Assembly (NCBI GenBank): GCA_030524175.1
Contig: JAUNHC010000006.1
Coordinates: 108,356 to 172,355, forward strand
Source of the DNA: Eubacteriales bacterium
GTDB taxonomy: Bacteria; Bacillota; Clostridia; Lachnospirales; Lachnospiraceae
Direction: 5' to 3'
Length of the DNA stretch: 64,000 nucleotides
Part shown: one piece after another, positions 1 to 11,057 of the stretch
Numbering within the stretch: position 1 is the stretch's first letter
Layout: each line of letters opens with the position of its first letter
Notes under the pieces: model-generated
What the model saw: only the letters and a program-made list of their open reading frames with translations
Database searches by the model: none
Told to the model about the DNA's origin: nothing
Made by a program: the position numbers and the translations under genes

Positions 1-79
1 TGCTAAGCTACCTGTAAACAGATAAGTAACACTACCTACATGATTGAAACTGTATACGCATCTGAAAGGAGGTAAAATT

Positions 80-1240
80 ATGGGCATGTTTTTAAACAGT
101 AGGATTCCTTTTGATTCATACAGAGCAACTGCCTCAGGCAGATATTTTGTGGATAAAACTGATTTGATCAATGAACTAATTCCTGAACTTGGAATGGATG
201 AACGCTTTTTCTGCATCACAAGGCCCCGCCGTTTTGGTAAGAGTGTCATGGCAAACATGGTTGCATCATTCTTTGGAAAAGCAGCTGATGCCAGTGATGT
301 ATTTGATAAACTTAAAATTGCCTCAACTAAAAGCTATCACGATCATTTAAACCATCATGATGTATTATATATAGATTTTAGTGAAATACCAAGAGACTGT
401 ACGAATTACAAAGACTATATTGACCGCATTCAAAACGGAATAAACAGTGATCTGGCTGACATTTATCCTGAATTAGACATTGATATATCAAATGCCACTT
501 GGGATATCCTTACTAAAATTTATTTGAAGACAGACCACAGTTTTATCTTTGTAATGGATGAATGGGATGCTGTTTTTCATATGCCTTTTCTTACAGAGAA
601 GGATAAGGAGACATATCTGCTCTTTTTAAAGTCATTATTAAAAAGCAAAAGGTATGTTGAACTTGCATATATGACTGGTGTACTACCCATTGCCAAGTAT
701 TCTGATGGTTCAGAACTGAATATGTTTAAAGAATACAATATGGCAACCCGGATTAAATTCAGTGAATATTTTGGTTTCCTGGATACAGAGGTTGACTGTT
801 TGTATAATGTTTACCGGCAGACTACCCCAAATCCTCAGATCACTCGTGAAGATTTGCGTATCTGGTATGATGGCTATTTTACTAAAGCAGGTGACAGAAT
901 ATATAATCCCCGCTCCATTGTATGCGCATTGACTGACAATGAATTGGCCAACTATTGGACAAGTTCGGGAACTTATGATTCTGTTTTCAGCTATATAAAA
1001 GATAATGTGGCGGAGGTACAGAATGATTTAGCTCTGCTTTTTGCCGGTGAGCCTATTTCCGCTGATATTCAAGAATATGCTGCAACTTCTATGGTTCTTG
1101 AAACCAAGGATGAGATTTACTCTGCAATGGTGGTTTATGGCCTTTTGACTTATAGAGATGGATATGTATCCATTCCTAATAAAGAACTTATGGACAGCTA
1201 TGTAGCCATGATGAAAAAGGAAAAGTCACTAGTGCACTGA
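80..1240 (+). pseudogene. AAA-ATPase-like / PD-(D/E)XK nuclease family gene, 5' part (disrupted)
   Basis: This is the N-terminal part of a protein from the large family that joins an AAA-ATPase-like domain to a C-terminal PD-(D/E)XK nuclease domain, often multicopy in gut anaerobes and of unproven function. The start at 80 is chosen for the AAAGGAGG site just upstream; an ATG at 44 lacks one. The P-loop-like motif RPRRFGKS lies at residues 48-55, and a Walker B-like stretch (FVMDEWD) lies near residue 170. The frame runs to codon SL at 1226-1231, then leaves the gene and stops at 1240 inside an inserted palindrome. Joining 80-1232 to 1395-1852 gives an open frame of 536 residues, about normal for the family. 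The break is therefore a single insertion, and the gene is probably inactive. Confidence 0.85.
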
Positions 1241-1388
1241 CACATTCATATTCAGCCTAACAGTGCTGCATATTTTGACATCCGCCGCGTTGTCGTCAGT
1301 CAGCGTAGCCACCGCTACGCTTCCTTCCTCCGCCTTGCGGACTGACAAAATATGCAGCACTGTTAGGCTAAACATGAATGTGTCAGCA
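1233..1388. mobile_element. 156-bp palindromic MITE-like insertion with 6-bp target duplication
   Basis: CACTAG occurs directly on both sides (1227-1232 and 1389-1394), and removing one copy plus the element restores the host reading frame. The ends are near-matching inverted repeats (TGCACTGACACATTCAT against TGCTGACACATTCAT). A 41-bp outer stem (1237-1277 with 1346-1386) matches at 39 positions. An inner stem GTCAGTC/GACTGAC follows (1295-1301 with 1340-1346). The tip carries two hairpins, AGCGTAGC/GCTACGCT (1302-1321) and TCCGC/GCGGA (1329-1341). No ORF is present, so it must have been moved by an enzyme encoded elsewhere. Confidence 0.85.
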
Positions 1389-1394
1389 CACTAG

Positions 1395-1852
1395 GTTATA
1401 TTTATAATCTGGCAAGTGTTTCAAAAACTATGATGAAAGCCACCCTTGCCGGTGATACAAAGACAATGGCTGAAATCCTTAAGTTTGCACATGACACAGA
1501 ATCTCCTATTTTTTCTTACAGCAGTGAGATTGAACTGGCTGCGGTTGTGAATCTTGTTTATCTGGCTGCAAGAGACACTTACCGGGTGGAACGTGAGGAT
1601 AAAGCAGGGCAGGGATATGTAGACTTTATCTTCTATCCGGTACGTAAAGATGCAGATGCCCTGATTTTGGAATTAAAGACAGACAGTTCACCAACAGCAG
1701 CAATCCAGCAGATTAAAGATAAGAACTATGCACTACGGTTTAAAGGTAAGCTCGGAGAAAAGCCCAAATACACCGGAAGGATTCTGGCAGTAGGCATCAG
1801 TTATAACAAGAAGACAAAAGAGCATTTATGTAAAATTGAAGAATTGGAGTAA
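1395..1852 (+). pseudogene. AAA-ATPase-like / PD-(D/E)XK nuclease family gene, 3' part (disrupted)
   Basis: This is the C-terminal continuation of the gene that begins at 80. The frame resumes as GYIYNLASVSKT straight after the second CACTAG, with the first internal methionine at 1430. The segment holds the nuclease core: GYVDFIFYP supplies the metal-binding Asp, and LILELKTD is the E-x-K half of the PD-(D/E)XK motif. No ribosome site precedes 1430, so separate translation is unlikely. A short AACTGTTC/GAACAGTT stem-loop (1851-1874) follows the stop codon. Confidence 0.85.
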
Positions 1853-1925
1853 CTGTTCATGGTTCTGAACAGTTACGAATTGGAATAATTTCACTGTCCT
1901 CTTACAAAAAATAGAGAAACACATA

Positions 1926-1959
1926 ATCAGGCCGCTGTCCCTTTTGACAGCGGCCTGAT
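1926..1959 (-). terminator. Terminator of the arabinoside operon
   Basis: A 14-bp perfect stem, ATCAGGCCGCTGTC with its complement and a 6-nt loop, lies directly after the dehydrogenase stop codon on the minus strand. A T-rich stretch follows slightly further on. It probably ends the operon that starts at the binding-protein gene. Confidence 0.7.
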
Positions 1960-1961
1960 CT

Positions 1962-3047
1962 TTAAAATTTAAATGCCACTTTTAAATCACCGTGTTTCCC
2001 GGACGCAAATTCAAATGCCTTCTCCCACTCCTCGATAGTAAACATACTGGTCACAACGCCATTTGTCTTTAATGTGCCTTTGATCATGTTTTCGATCACA
2101 AAGGGATATGCATAAGGACTTAAATGTGCCCCCAGGATATCCAGTTCCTTCCGGTCTCCGATAATTGACCAGTCGACTGTAGTTTCCTGTCCGAAAACGC
2201 TGAATTCTACAAAACGCCCGAGCTTACGTATCATCCCAAGTCCCTGGATAACACTTGAGGGGTGCCCTGTTGCTTCTATATATACATCACATCCATAACC
2301 GTCTGTAAGCTTCTTTATCTCTTCCTCCACATCACACCGGCCTGGATTAAAGACTAAATCCGCTCCAAATTCTTTTGCTTTTTCCAACCGTTTGTCCTGC
2401 ATATCCAGAGCAATCAGCAGTCTTGGATTTTTCATCCTGGCATAAGTGACCATTCCCAGTCCCAATGTACCTGCGCCGGAAATCACCACCACATCCTCAT
2501 TTGTAATACTGCCCCTGTCAACTGCATGCTTCGAACAGCCGTAAGGCTCCACCAGCAAGGCCTGCTCAATGGTCATATCCTCCGGTACTCTGCTGATCAC
2601 ACAATTCTTAGGATAACGTACATACTCAGCCATACCGCCGTTAGTGTAGGACATAAAACCGAGCATATCATGGGGCTGGCACATCCAGTAATGCCCGTCC
2701 CTGCAATACCTGCATTTCCCGCAGGGAACAATCTGGTCTGCTATGATCCGGTCTCCCAGTTTATAGCCTTCCACATTTTCCCCAAGCTCTACAATCCTGC
2801 CGAAAAACTCATGTCCCGGAATAAAGGGCGGCTTCACCCACGGGGGCTGGGTCTCATCTCCCCAAAACATAGCTGCTCCATGATTGCACTTTAAATCACC
2901 GGCACAAATACCACATGCCTCTGTCTTTATGATAATATCATCCGGGCCGCATACAGGACTTGGATATTCCGGTTCAAACCGGTAATCATCCTTTCCATAT
3001 GCCACCAACGCTTTCATTGTTTTCGGTGTAGCACATTTTGAACTCAT
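1962..3047 (-). CDS. Zinc-dependent medium-chain alcohol/polyol dehydrogenase
   Basis: This 361-residue enzyme belongs to the medium-chain dehydrogenase family and would oxidise a sugar alcohol, or reduce a sugar, with NAD(P). Catalytic zinc ligands are visible in CGICAGDLKC and GHEFFGR (residues about 46-80). The four structural zinc cysteines lie in CGKCRYCRDGHYWMC. The Rossmann glycine motif GAGTLGLG is near residue 190. The sequence resembles erythritol/threitol- and sorbitol-type dehydrogenases, but the substrate cannot be settled from sequence. It is the last gene of the arabinoside operon, 20 bp after a GH51 gene, with a GGGGGA ribosome site. A role in metabolising released arabinose or a derived polyol is inferred from this position. 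Confidence 0.88.
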   Translation of the reverse strand: MSSKCATPKTMKALVAYGKDDYRFEPEYPSPVCGPDDIIIKTEACGICAGDLKCNHGAAMFWGDETQPPWVKPPFIPGHEFFGRIVELGENVEGYKLGDRIIADQIVPCGKCRYCRDGHYWMCQPHDMLGFMSYTNGGMAEYVRYPKNCVISRVPEDMTIEQALLVEPYGCSKHAVDRGSITNEDVVVISGAGTLGLGMVTYARMKNPRLLIALDMQDKRLEKAKEFGADLVFNPGRCDVEEEIKKLTDGYGCDVYIEATGHPSSVIQGLGMIRKLGRFVEFSVFGQETTVDWSIIGDRKELDILGAHLSPYAYPFVIENMIKGTLKTNGVVTSMFTIEEWEKAFEFASGKHGDLKVAFKF

Positions 3048-3066
3048 GCTTCACATCCCCCTCTTC

Positions 3067-4602
<1,536 letters not shown>

Positions 4603-4605
4603 TCA

Positions 4606-6108
4606 TTATGCCTCTTCTACGCCAATCCAGATAATGTTTACCGAATGAGGGCAAAGACTGACTTCCATTCCGGGCTGAAACATACCCAGGGATTTTTTCT
4701 CTATCTGTACAGCATCATGCCCTATGTCATTATAGGCTTCTGTGGTGTCTCCGCTGATATAATGTATTGTCACCGGGCCGCTTGCCTCAAAATCAAGCCT
4801 GAAGCTTCTCTCTTCAGAGCCATCCTTGTTTACCGCTGCAATCGCCATTCCTTTCTTATTGCTGAAAGCGGTGGCAGTCACATCCAGCAGCTCCACCTGG
4901 GTTTTCTGCTTTGAAACAGATTCCAATGATTTTACAGGACTGTCTTCTGTCCACGAATCCAGCACTACATCCCCCAGATAGTTCACATACAAATCAAAAA
5001 CATGATAGGTACTGCGCAAAACGATTCCTTCATTATAAGTAAAGATGCAGCCGCGTGTATTGACGATCGGGGCAAAGGCAGCCATCCCCACAACATTGCA
5101 GTTGCGGTTACACATATTTAAAAAGCAGGCTGTAAATACAGCGTCCGCCATGGTATAGCTGCTGTTATCATCGTTCCGGTCCCTTGGATAAAGGTATTCC
5201 TCCTTAGTCACCCCCTGCTTTACTGAATGAACCTTTGGATGATACCATTGCCGGAGATTCCATTCATCAAAGGCAATTTTTATTTTTCCATCCAGTCCCA
5301 TTGCCTGCAGCAGTCCGCTTACCTTTTTCACAGAATTATCTATTTCATTGGTGTACACCATACAGGCATCATAGTCTGCGAGATCATTTGTCTCATGGAT
5401 AGGGTCCCAATACTCATGGATAGAAATCCAGTCTAAAAACTCTCCGCAGTTCTTAAGAAGATTCACGTTCCAGTCTATATCTGTCAGGGCAGCCGCTGAC
5501 AGTTCTGTGCAAGGGTCTGCATGCTTCATCATTTTTGCCGCTTCTGCTGTCAGCCGGCCCCATTCATCCGGGGATTTCGCCCCGATTTCCCAGAAGCCGT
5601 AGTTTTCATTTCCTATACTCCAGTATTTAACCTTATGAGGTTCGTGATAACCATTGGCAATCCGCCACTTTGCGTAACGGCCTTCAGATTCCAGGTTGCA
5701 GTATTCCACCCAGTCACTCATTTCCTCCGCCGTTCCCGTCCCCGCATTTGTACAGATATATGGCTGGCAGTTTATTTTCTTACACAGCTTTATGTACTCA
5801 TCTGTGCCAAAAGCATTACTTTCTTCCACACGCCAAGCTTTATCAAACGTAGGGATGCGCTCGCTGCCCACTCCGTCCTTCCAATGATAAGAGGACACAA
5901 AACATCCGCCCGGCCAGCGCAGCACAGGAACCTTGATTTTTCTCATTGCCTCAAGGACGTCTGTGCGCAGCCCGTCCTCATCTGAAAGAGGGTTTCCCGG
6001 ATCATAGACGCCGCCGTATATCTGCCTGTGAAAATGTTCAATAAAATGTCCGTATATCAATGGGCTTCTTCTCCCAAGCTCACGGTTTTTGTTTATGTAT
6101 AATTTCAC
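4606..6108 (-). CDS. Alpha-L-arabinofuranosidase, GH51 (copy 2)
   Basis: This second GH51 enzyme has 500 residues. It shows IYGHFIEHFHRQIYGG at the N terminus, the acid/base Glu in SIGNENYGFWE (about residue 168) and the nucleophile Glu in AFDEWN (about residue 282). It has no signal sequence. It lies 21 bp after the permease gene and 6 bp before the other GH51 gene, so all are probably co-transcribed. It is clearly a distant relative of its neighbour, not a recent duplicate: the active-site surrounds differ (GNENYGFWE against GNEMDGNWQ). The expected product is free L-arabinose. Confidence 0.94.
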   Translation of the reverse strand: MKLYINKNRELGRRSPLIYGHFIEHFHRQIYGGVYDPGNPLSDEDGLRTDVLEAMRKIKVPVLRWPGGCFVSSYHWKDGVGSERIPTFDKAWRVEESNAFGTDEYIKLCKKINCQPYICTNAGTGTAEEMSDWVEYCNLESEGRYAKWRIANGYHEPHKVKYWSIGNENYGFWEIGAKSPDEWGRLTAEAAKMMKHADPCTELSAAALTDIDWNVNLLKNCGEFLDWISIHEYWDPIHETNDLADYDACMVYTNEIDNSVKKVSGLLQAMGLDGKIKIAFDEWNLRQWYHPKVHSVKQGVTKEEYLYPRDRNDDNSSYTMADAVFTACFLNMCNRNCNVVGMAAFAPIVNTRGCIFTYNEGIVLRSTYHVFDLYVNYLGDVVLDSWTEDSPVKSLESVSKQKTQVELLDVTATAFSNKKGMAIAAVNKDGSEERSFRLDFEASGPVTIHYISGDTTEAYNDIGHDAVQIEKKSLGMFQPGMEVSLCPHSVNIIWIGVEEA

Positions 6109-6129
6109 CCTTCCGCTCTCCTTTCTTTA

Positions 6130-6963
6130 TCATCCTTTCACTCCTCCGGCTGTCATACCTTCAATGAAGTAACGCTGGAAGCATATAAAAAGAATCAATA
6201 TGGGAACAATGGCAAAACAGGATCCTGAAATTAAAAGATCGTAATTATTTCCATATGGCGAAAGAAGACTCTGAAGTCCTACCGGCAGGGTGATTTTATC
6301 AATAGAATTTGTCACCACCATCGGCCAAAGGAAATTGTTCCAGCTTGCCATGCCCTGATAAATTCCCATGGCTGCAAAAGCAGGCTTCATCAGCGGAATC
6401 ATGATCCGGATGAAAATACCATACTCTGAGCACCCGTCCACCCTGGCTGCATCCAGGAAGTCCTTTGGAATACCGGACAGATATTGTCTGAAAAAGAAAA
6501 TCAGCATGGGGATTACAATATACGGCAGAATAATACCCCACATAGTGTTCATAAGCCCCATCTTGATAATAAGCCTGTATAACGGCAGCAGAATTACCTC
6601 TGTAGGGATCATCATTACAAGAAGGACGTTCATAAACAGGATACTCTTCCCTTTAAATTCATACATGGCAAATCCATATCCTACACATGCGCTGAAAAAT
6701 AAGGCTAATGCCACCTGCACCACTGTAATGATAAGACTGTTTTTATACCATGTAAAATAAGCATTCTGTCCGCTGAACAACATCCTGTATTCATCCAGAT
6801 TAATGTTTTTCCAGTCTATATTAAAATTCAGCCCGCTCCTCATCAGTTCTGTTCCTGGCCGCAGAGAGGAGACAGCCAGCAGCACTAAGGGAAGCAAGGT
6901 GACCGCCGCTACAATTACAAAGAAAATAACCAGAAAGACAGTAGCTCCTTTTGATTTTTTCAT
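6130..6963 (-). CDS. Carbohydrate ABC transporter permease (MalG/AraQ type)
   Basis: A 277-residue inner-membrane permease of the CUT1 sugar transporter family. It has an N-terminal membrane segment, about five more, and the EAA loop (DAARVDGCSEYGIFIRIMIP) that docks the ATPase. It ends in the GGVKG-type tail common to MalG-like proteins. It starts 2 bp after the partner permease. No ATPase gene is in the operon, so a shared MsmX-type ATPase elsewhere probably powers it, as is usual for such systems in Bacillota. The arabino-oligosaccharide substrate is inferred from the two GH51 genes downstream. Confidence 0.92.
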   Translation of the reverse strand: MKKSKGATVFLVIFFVIVAAVTLLPLVLLAVSSLRPGTELMRSGLNFNIDWKNINLDEYRMLFSGQNAYFTWYKNSLIITVVQVALALFFSACVGYGFAMYEFKGKSILFMNVLLVMMIPTEVILLPLYRLIIKMGLMNTMWGIILPYIVIPMLIFFFRQYLSGIPKDFLDAARVDGCSEYGIFIRIMIPLMKPAFAAMGIYQGMASWNNFLWPMVVTNSIDKITLPVGLQSLLSPYGNNYDLLISGSCFAIVPILILFICFQRYFIEGMTAGGVKG

Positions 6964-6965
6964 TG

Positions 6966-7868
6966 CTATTTCTCCTTTCTAAAAAATCCATTGACAAAAA
7001 GCTGAACCACATTCACCACCAATACGATCAACAGGAAGATCACACCGATCGCACTAGCGATTCCGATATTATTCTGCTCAAAGCCCATCCGGTAAAGCAT
7101 ACCTACCAGAGTGGTACCTACATTGTTGGGTGATTTATTTCCGTTAAACAGCATATAGGATTCAGAGAACATTGCCATACCGCCGAAAATAGAAATGGTC
7201 AATACATATACGGTAGTCGGTTTGATCAACGGAATTGTTATATACCTGAATTTCTGCATCATAGTTGCGCCGTCGATAGATGCCGACTCATACAAATCCT
7301 CAGGTATCTGCTGCAGGCCGGACAGATAATACATCATATTCACACCTGTCCAACGCCAGAGACACAGCATAAACAGGGCTGCCCATACAGTTACGGGATT
7401 TCTCAGCCATATGAAAGGGCCTTTCCCCCAAAGTGAAATCAATTCATTCATAAAGGAGCCTTCAAGTTCCCCGAACATCAGCCGGAAAACCACACCGGAT
7501 ACTACAACAGAGGTGAGGGCCGGAATGAAGAGAATACTGCGGAAGGCCGCTCTTCCTTTCATATTTCTGCTGTTCAGCATTGCAGCCATGATAAGCGGTA
7601 TCGGTATCATCAGCGCACAGGAAACAACTGTGTAAAAAATACTGTTCTTCAGACTTTTTATAAAAACAGCATTATTAAGAATCTTATAGTTATCCATGCC
7701 TATAAAAACGGCACTTCCTCCTGCCACCTTCTGAAAACTCATAATCACCATACTCACAATGGAATAAGCAAAAAACACAAGAAAGGTTACGAGGAAAGGC
7801 GCAATAAAAACATAGGGAGCCGCCTTCTTGGAATAGAGAAATTTGTCTAAAAATGATTTTTTCTTCAT
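6966..7868 (-). CDS. Carbohydrate ABC transporter permease (MalF/AraP type)
   Basis: A 300-residue CUT1-family permease with about six membrane segments. Its EAA motif reads YESASIDGATMMQKFRYITI followed by PLIKP near residue 200. With the next gene it forms the membrane channel for the binding protein encoded upstream. A strong GC-rich hairpin separates it from that gene, which probably lowers permease transcription relative to the binding protein. The start is supported by an AAGGAGGGC site. Confidence 0.92.
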   Translation of the reverse strand: MKKKSFLDKFLYSKKAAPYVFIAPFLVTFLVFFAYSIVSMVIMSFQKVAGGSAVFIGMDNYKILNNAVFIKSLKNSIFYTVVSCALMIPIPLIMAAMLNSRNMKGRAAFRSILFIPALTSVVVSGVVFRLMFGELEGSFMNELISLWGKGPFIWLRNPVTVWAALFMLCLWRWTGVNMMYYLSGLQQIPEDLYESASIDGATMMQKFRYITIPLIKPTTVYVLTISIFGGMAMFSESYMLFNGNKSPNNVGTTLVGMLYRMGFEQNNIGIASAIGVIFLLIVLVVNVVQLFVNGFFRKEK

Positions 7869-7930
7869 GATGCCCTCCTTACCAACATTCTGTTAACCCC
7901 AAAACGGACAAATCCGCTTCTTATCATAAA

Positions 7931-7969
7931 AGAGGGGCGGCGCCTGTGGTGATTCCGCGCCGCCCCTCT
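7931..7969 (-). terminator. Intercistronic hairpin between binding-protein and permease genes
   Basis: A 13-bp perfect GC-rich stem, AGAGGGGCGGCGC with its complement, has a 13-nt loop and is followed on the minus strand by TTTT. Partial termination or 3'-end protection here would give more binding protein than permease, as is common in sugar ABC operons. Confidence 0.75.
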
Positions 7970-7982
7970 TTAAATACGATAT

Positions 7983-9317
7983 TTAATAGATGATGGTATC
8001 CTGTTCGCCCTGCAGCAGCTCCATAGCATCCTGGTCAGTGGAGATTTCAAATGCATTTGCATAGGTTGTAGATACTAAAGTGCTGTAGGTAGCGGAATAA
8101 TTTCCTGAAATATCCGGTGCAGTCAGATCAGTTCCGTTTTTCTTCAAAATTTCAAATGGATTAGTTGTGAAATACTTAAGGAACTTATTGTCTTTATTTT
8201 CCGTGATCGCAGGGTCATCCCACAGTTCTGTACGAATGGGGTCAAAGCCCAGCACTTCCCATTCATAAGTACATCCTTCTGCAGAAAGCTTGGCAAAAGC
8301 CAGAAATTCTTTGGCCAAATCTGCATTTTCTGTATACTTGATCACAGATGTGCCTGTACCTCCCTGAAGGACTTCACGGGTATCTCCCTCATTCCAAACC
8401 GGGATTTCATAGATTCCCATCTTTCCGGCTAAATCAGGGCAATAATCTGTAAATCTTCCCATATACCACAAAGGTAAGGCAACGGAAGCAACATCCCCGT
8501 TGTTGAGATGGCCGTACCACTCTTCCATATGATATCCGCCGCCCGGGGCAATTTCACAGATTCCCAGGTCAATCATTTCTCTGATGTAATCGATGACATC
8601 CGCATGTTCCTGTGTTGCAATATTGGGATTGCCTTCTTCGTCAACATATTGAACACCCTTTTCAAGAAGCATAAGCTGGGGAAGGAAAAGGTCGGCTGTC
8701 TCAACAGCACACATAGGCTTGCCTGTGGTTTCCAGAACCTTCTTGCCGGCTTCTACATAATCATCCCAGGTCACAATGTCCGCCGGGTCAACGCCTGCTG
8801 CGTCCATAATGTCCATATTATAGTAGCACACCGTAGCTCCAAGGTGGAAATCTGCTCCGTAATAATTGCCTTCCTTATCCCCATACATTTCAACACGTGA
8901 CATAACAATATCGTCCTTATAGGGTTCAACTGCGTCATTGATGGGAAGGAGATATCCATCCTTTAAAAAGGAGCCATAATAGCCGATTTCTATATCCGCC
9001 ATATCAGGAGCTCCTTCCCCAGCCTGACATGCAATAAGAAGCTTGCTGTGCAGGGAGTGGGATTCACCGGTAGTCACAGTGAGGTTAATAGGCCTGTCAG
9101 GATTCTGCTCATTCCAAACATCTGCCATTTCTGTCCAGAAACCCACGTGCAGCTCCTGGAAAGTCCAAAAGGACAACTCTGTTCCTCCATCCACAAAAGT
9201 ATTCGTTCCCTGAGTGGATGCATCATCTGCACTTGCACTGACACTGACACCGCCCGTCAGCACCATTGACATTGTCATTGCAGATGCTAAAATACCTGCC
9301 ATAAGTTTTCTTTTCAT
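7983..9317 (-). CDS. Sugar ABC transporter substrate-binding protein
   Basis: A 444-residue extracellular solute-binding protein of the family-1 type (MalE/AraN-like). A signal peptide (MKRKLMAGILASAMTMSMVL) is followed by an alanine/serine-rich cleavage region and a mature domain that begins around FVDGGTELSFWTFQELHVGF. The mature part carries the usual two-lobe features, such as GADFHLGATVCYYN and GGTGTSVIKYTENADLAKEF. No lipobox cysteine is seen (LTGGVSVS occupies that place), which is unusual for a Gram-positive binding protein. It is first in the arabinoside operon, behind a promoter with two LacI-type operators. The arabino-oligosaccharide ligand is inferred from context. Confidence 0.9.
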   Translation of the reverse strand: MKRKLMAGILASAMTMSMVLTGGVSVSASADDASTQGTNTFVDGGTELSFWTFQELHVGFWTEMADVWNEQNPDRPINLTVTTGESHSLHSKLLIACQAGEGAPDMADIEIGYYGSFLKDGYLLPINDAVEPYKDDIVMSRVEMYGDKEGNYYGADFHLGATVCYYNMDIMDAAGVDPADIVTWDDYVEAGKKVLETTGKPMCAVETADLFLPQLMLLEKGVQYVDEEGNPNIATQEHADVIDYIREMIDLGICEIAPGGGYHMEEWYGHLNNGDVASVALPLWYMGRFTDYCPDLAGKMGIYEIPVWNEGDTREVLQGGTGTSVIKYTENADLAKEFLAFAKLSAEGCTYEWEVLGFDPIRTELWDDPAITENKDNKFLKYFTTNPFEILKKNGTDLTAPDISGNYSATYSTLVSTTYANAFEISTDQDAMELLQGEQDTIIY

Positions 9318-9351
9318 AAACCTTCTCCTTTCGTTTTGCTTTTTGATATAG

Positions 9352-9401
9352 GTTAACGTTAACTCTTACTATAGTTTAACGTTATCCTTACAATTTGTCA
9401 A
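9352..9401 (-). promoter_or_regulatory. LacI-regulated promoter of the arabinoside operon with two operators
   Basis: On the minus strand TTGACA (9396-9401) and TAAACT (9373-9378) are 17 bp apart. Two LacI-family operators are visible: a perfect palindrome GTTAACGTTAAC (9352-9363) and a weaker TTTAACGTTATCC (9375-9387) overlapping the -10 and spacer. Their centres are 23 bp apart. The divergent lacI gene is the likely regulator. Confidence 0.75.
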
Positions 9402-9647
9402 GATATTTTTATGTTTTAACCGTATATTTGTATAATATACACTTAATTTAAATAGTTTTTTTATGCATTATTACTCTTATCTTGTTTTATTGAGTATTTT
9501 CCGTTGCTTTAGCTTGTACACAATCTTGCGGCATGTTATAATTATTTTTCGGCAATGCAACTATCTGCTCTTTTCGATGCTCCTAACCCGCCGTGTCTCT
9601 CATAGTTGCCTGCCAACACACAATTGTATTTAACAGGAGAGTCGCCA

Positions 9648-10667
9648 ATGAGTCAGAACCGTATTACTTTAAAAACTATAGCCGCAGAATGCGGATACTC
9701 TGTAAATACAGTATCCCGGGCACTGCGGAATGATACAAAACTGCCTCCGGAAACACTGGAGAAGATACAGACCTCTGCCCGTAATCTGGGATATATACGA
9801 AACAGTCTGGCCTCCTCCCTCCGTTCCGGAAAAAGCCATGTCATCGCTGTTATTGTTGAGGAAATACAGAATCCCCACTATTCCTATCTGGTTTCCCAGC
9901 TTGATTCAAAGCTGAGAAAGTTGGGGTATGTTGTTATGATCCTCTGTTCACATGCCAGCGAAAAAATAGAACAGCAAATGGTCAATATCGCCATCTCTCA
10001 TTCCGTTGACGGGATTTTGCTGTTTCCCCACAGTAATAAAAGGCACTCTGCAGAGCTTATTACCAAGAATCAAGTACCGCTTGTATTGATCGACCGTGAA
10101 ATCAAAGACTTTACTGCTGATATCGTATGTATTGATGATTACGGCGGCGGTTACTTTATCGGAAAGCGTCTGGCTGAGCTTGGACACCAACGTTTTTTAT
10201 ACATAGCCGGCCCCCTCAATAATGACTCTCAGCCCAAAAGGCAGAACGGCTTTGTCAAAGCCTTGACAGAAGCCGGGATACCGAAAAAAAATATACGTAT
10301 CATCCCCTCCAAAGACATGTTATCAGCAATTTCCGCCAATACCATACGTGATCTTTTATTACCGGTTGACTATACTGCTGTTTTCTCCTTCAATGACGAG
10401 ATGGCGTATTATGCAGTCAATTGCCTGCACAATGAAGGTTTCCGTATGCCGGAAGATCTTTCCATTGCCGGATTTGACCACATACGAAAAAATATTTCCT
10501 ACCTGCTGCCTTTATCCAGTATCTCCTGTCAGGAAAATTGCAATATCGCGGAAATTGCCATAGAGCTTTTATTGAAACGAATAGAAAATCCCGATTTACC
10601 CATCCAGTCCCGGGTTCTCCCTGTATCCTTCTATGACGAAGGCACCATCGGCCCGGCTCCCATGTAA
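9648..10667 (+). CDS. LacI-family transcriptional regulator
   Basis: A 339-residue repressor. The N-terminal helix-turn-helix and hinge read ITLKTIAAECGYSVNTVSRAL through NSLASSLRSGKS, followed by a periplasmic-binding-like ligand domain (IVEEIQNPHYSYLV, DGILLFPHS, IAGFDHIRKN). The start at 9648 has AACAGGAGA upstream; an earlier TTG at 9606 has no ribosome site. It is divergent from the arabinoside operon, and the palindromic operators between them make it the probable local repressor, released by an arabinose-derived sugar. The effector is inferred. Confidence 0.92.
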   Translation: MSQNRITLKTIAAECGYSVNTVSRALRNDTKLPPETLEKIQTSARNLGYIRNSLASSLRSGKSHVIAVIVEEIQNPHYSYLVSQLDSKLRKLGYVVMILCSHASEKIEQQMVNIAISHSVDGILLFPHSNKRHSAELITKNQVPLVLIDREIKDFTADIVCIDDYGGGYFIGKRLAELGHQRFLYIAGPLNNDSQPKRQNGFVKALTEAGIPKKNIRIIPSKDMLSAISANTIRDLLLPVDYTAVFSFNDEMAYYAVNCLHNEGFRMPEDLSIAGFDHIRKNISYLLPLSSISCQENCNIAEIAIELLLKRIENPDLPIQSRVLPVSFYDEGTIGPAPM

Positions 10668-10693
10668 TCTTGCTGACTTCTCATGGCTGTGTC

Positions 10694-10732
10694 AGAAGGC
10701 AGGAAAATCTGCTGCCGGGTTTCCTGCCTTCT
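10694..10732 (+). terminator. Stem-loop after lacI
   Basis: A 13-bp perfect stem, AGAAGGCAGGAAA with its complement and a 13-nt loop, lies 26 bp after the lacI stop codon. It has no run of T, so it may end transcription weakly or protect the 3' end. Confidence 0.5.
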
Positions 10733-10873
10733 GGGTAATAACCTGTCACATAACATTCTTATTCCGTCTGCATCTCATTACAAATTCTTATCTTAACCAT
10801 ATGGGTATCCATATCTTTTCTCTGTATCATCACTTATATCATTTCAGCTAAGCCTGAACTGTTATCATCACTT

Positions 10874-11018
10874 GTTACTGTTCACTGGTAATATTCCGCG
10901 AGGTGTTTTCATGCATCTATGCATGAAAATCCCGAGACATACAACGTGCGAAATTATGCAGTATGCATAATTTCTGTACATCGCGAAGCGTGTTACTGGT
11001 CACGGAGTGAACAGTAAC
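10874..11018. repeat. 145-bp palindromic element with two-hairpin head
   Basis: The outer arms GTTACTGTTCACT (10874-10886) and their complement (11006-11018) enclose two strong hairpins: TTTTCATGCAT/ATGCATGAAAA (10906-10929) and GAAATTATGCA/TGCATAATTTC (10950-10974). There is no ORF. The plan, an outer stem with two tip hairpins, recurs at 1233, 42248 and 42659 with different sequence. It occupies most of the 470-bp gap between lacI and the next promoter. Confidence 0.65.
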
Positions 11019-11057
11019 CATCACTTTTCCCCCGTTGTATAACTTTTCTGAATCCCC

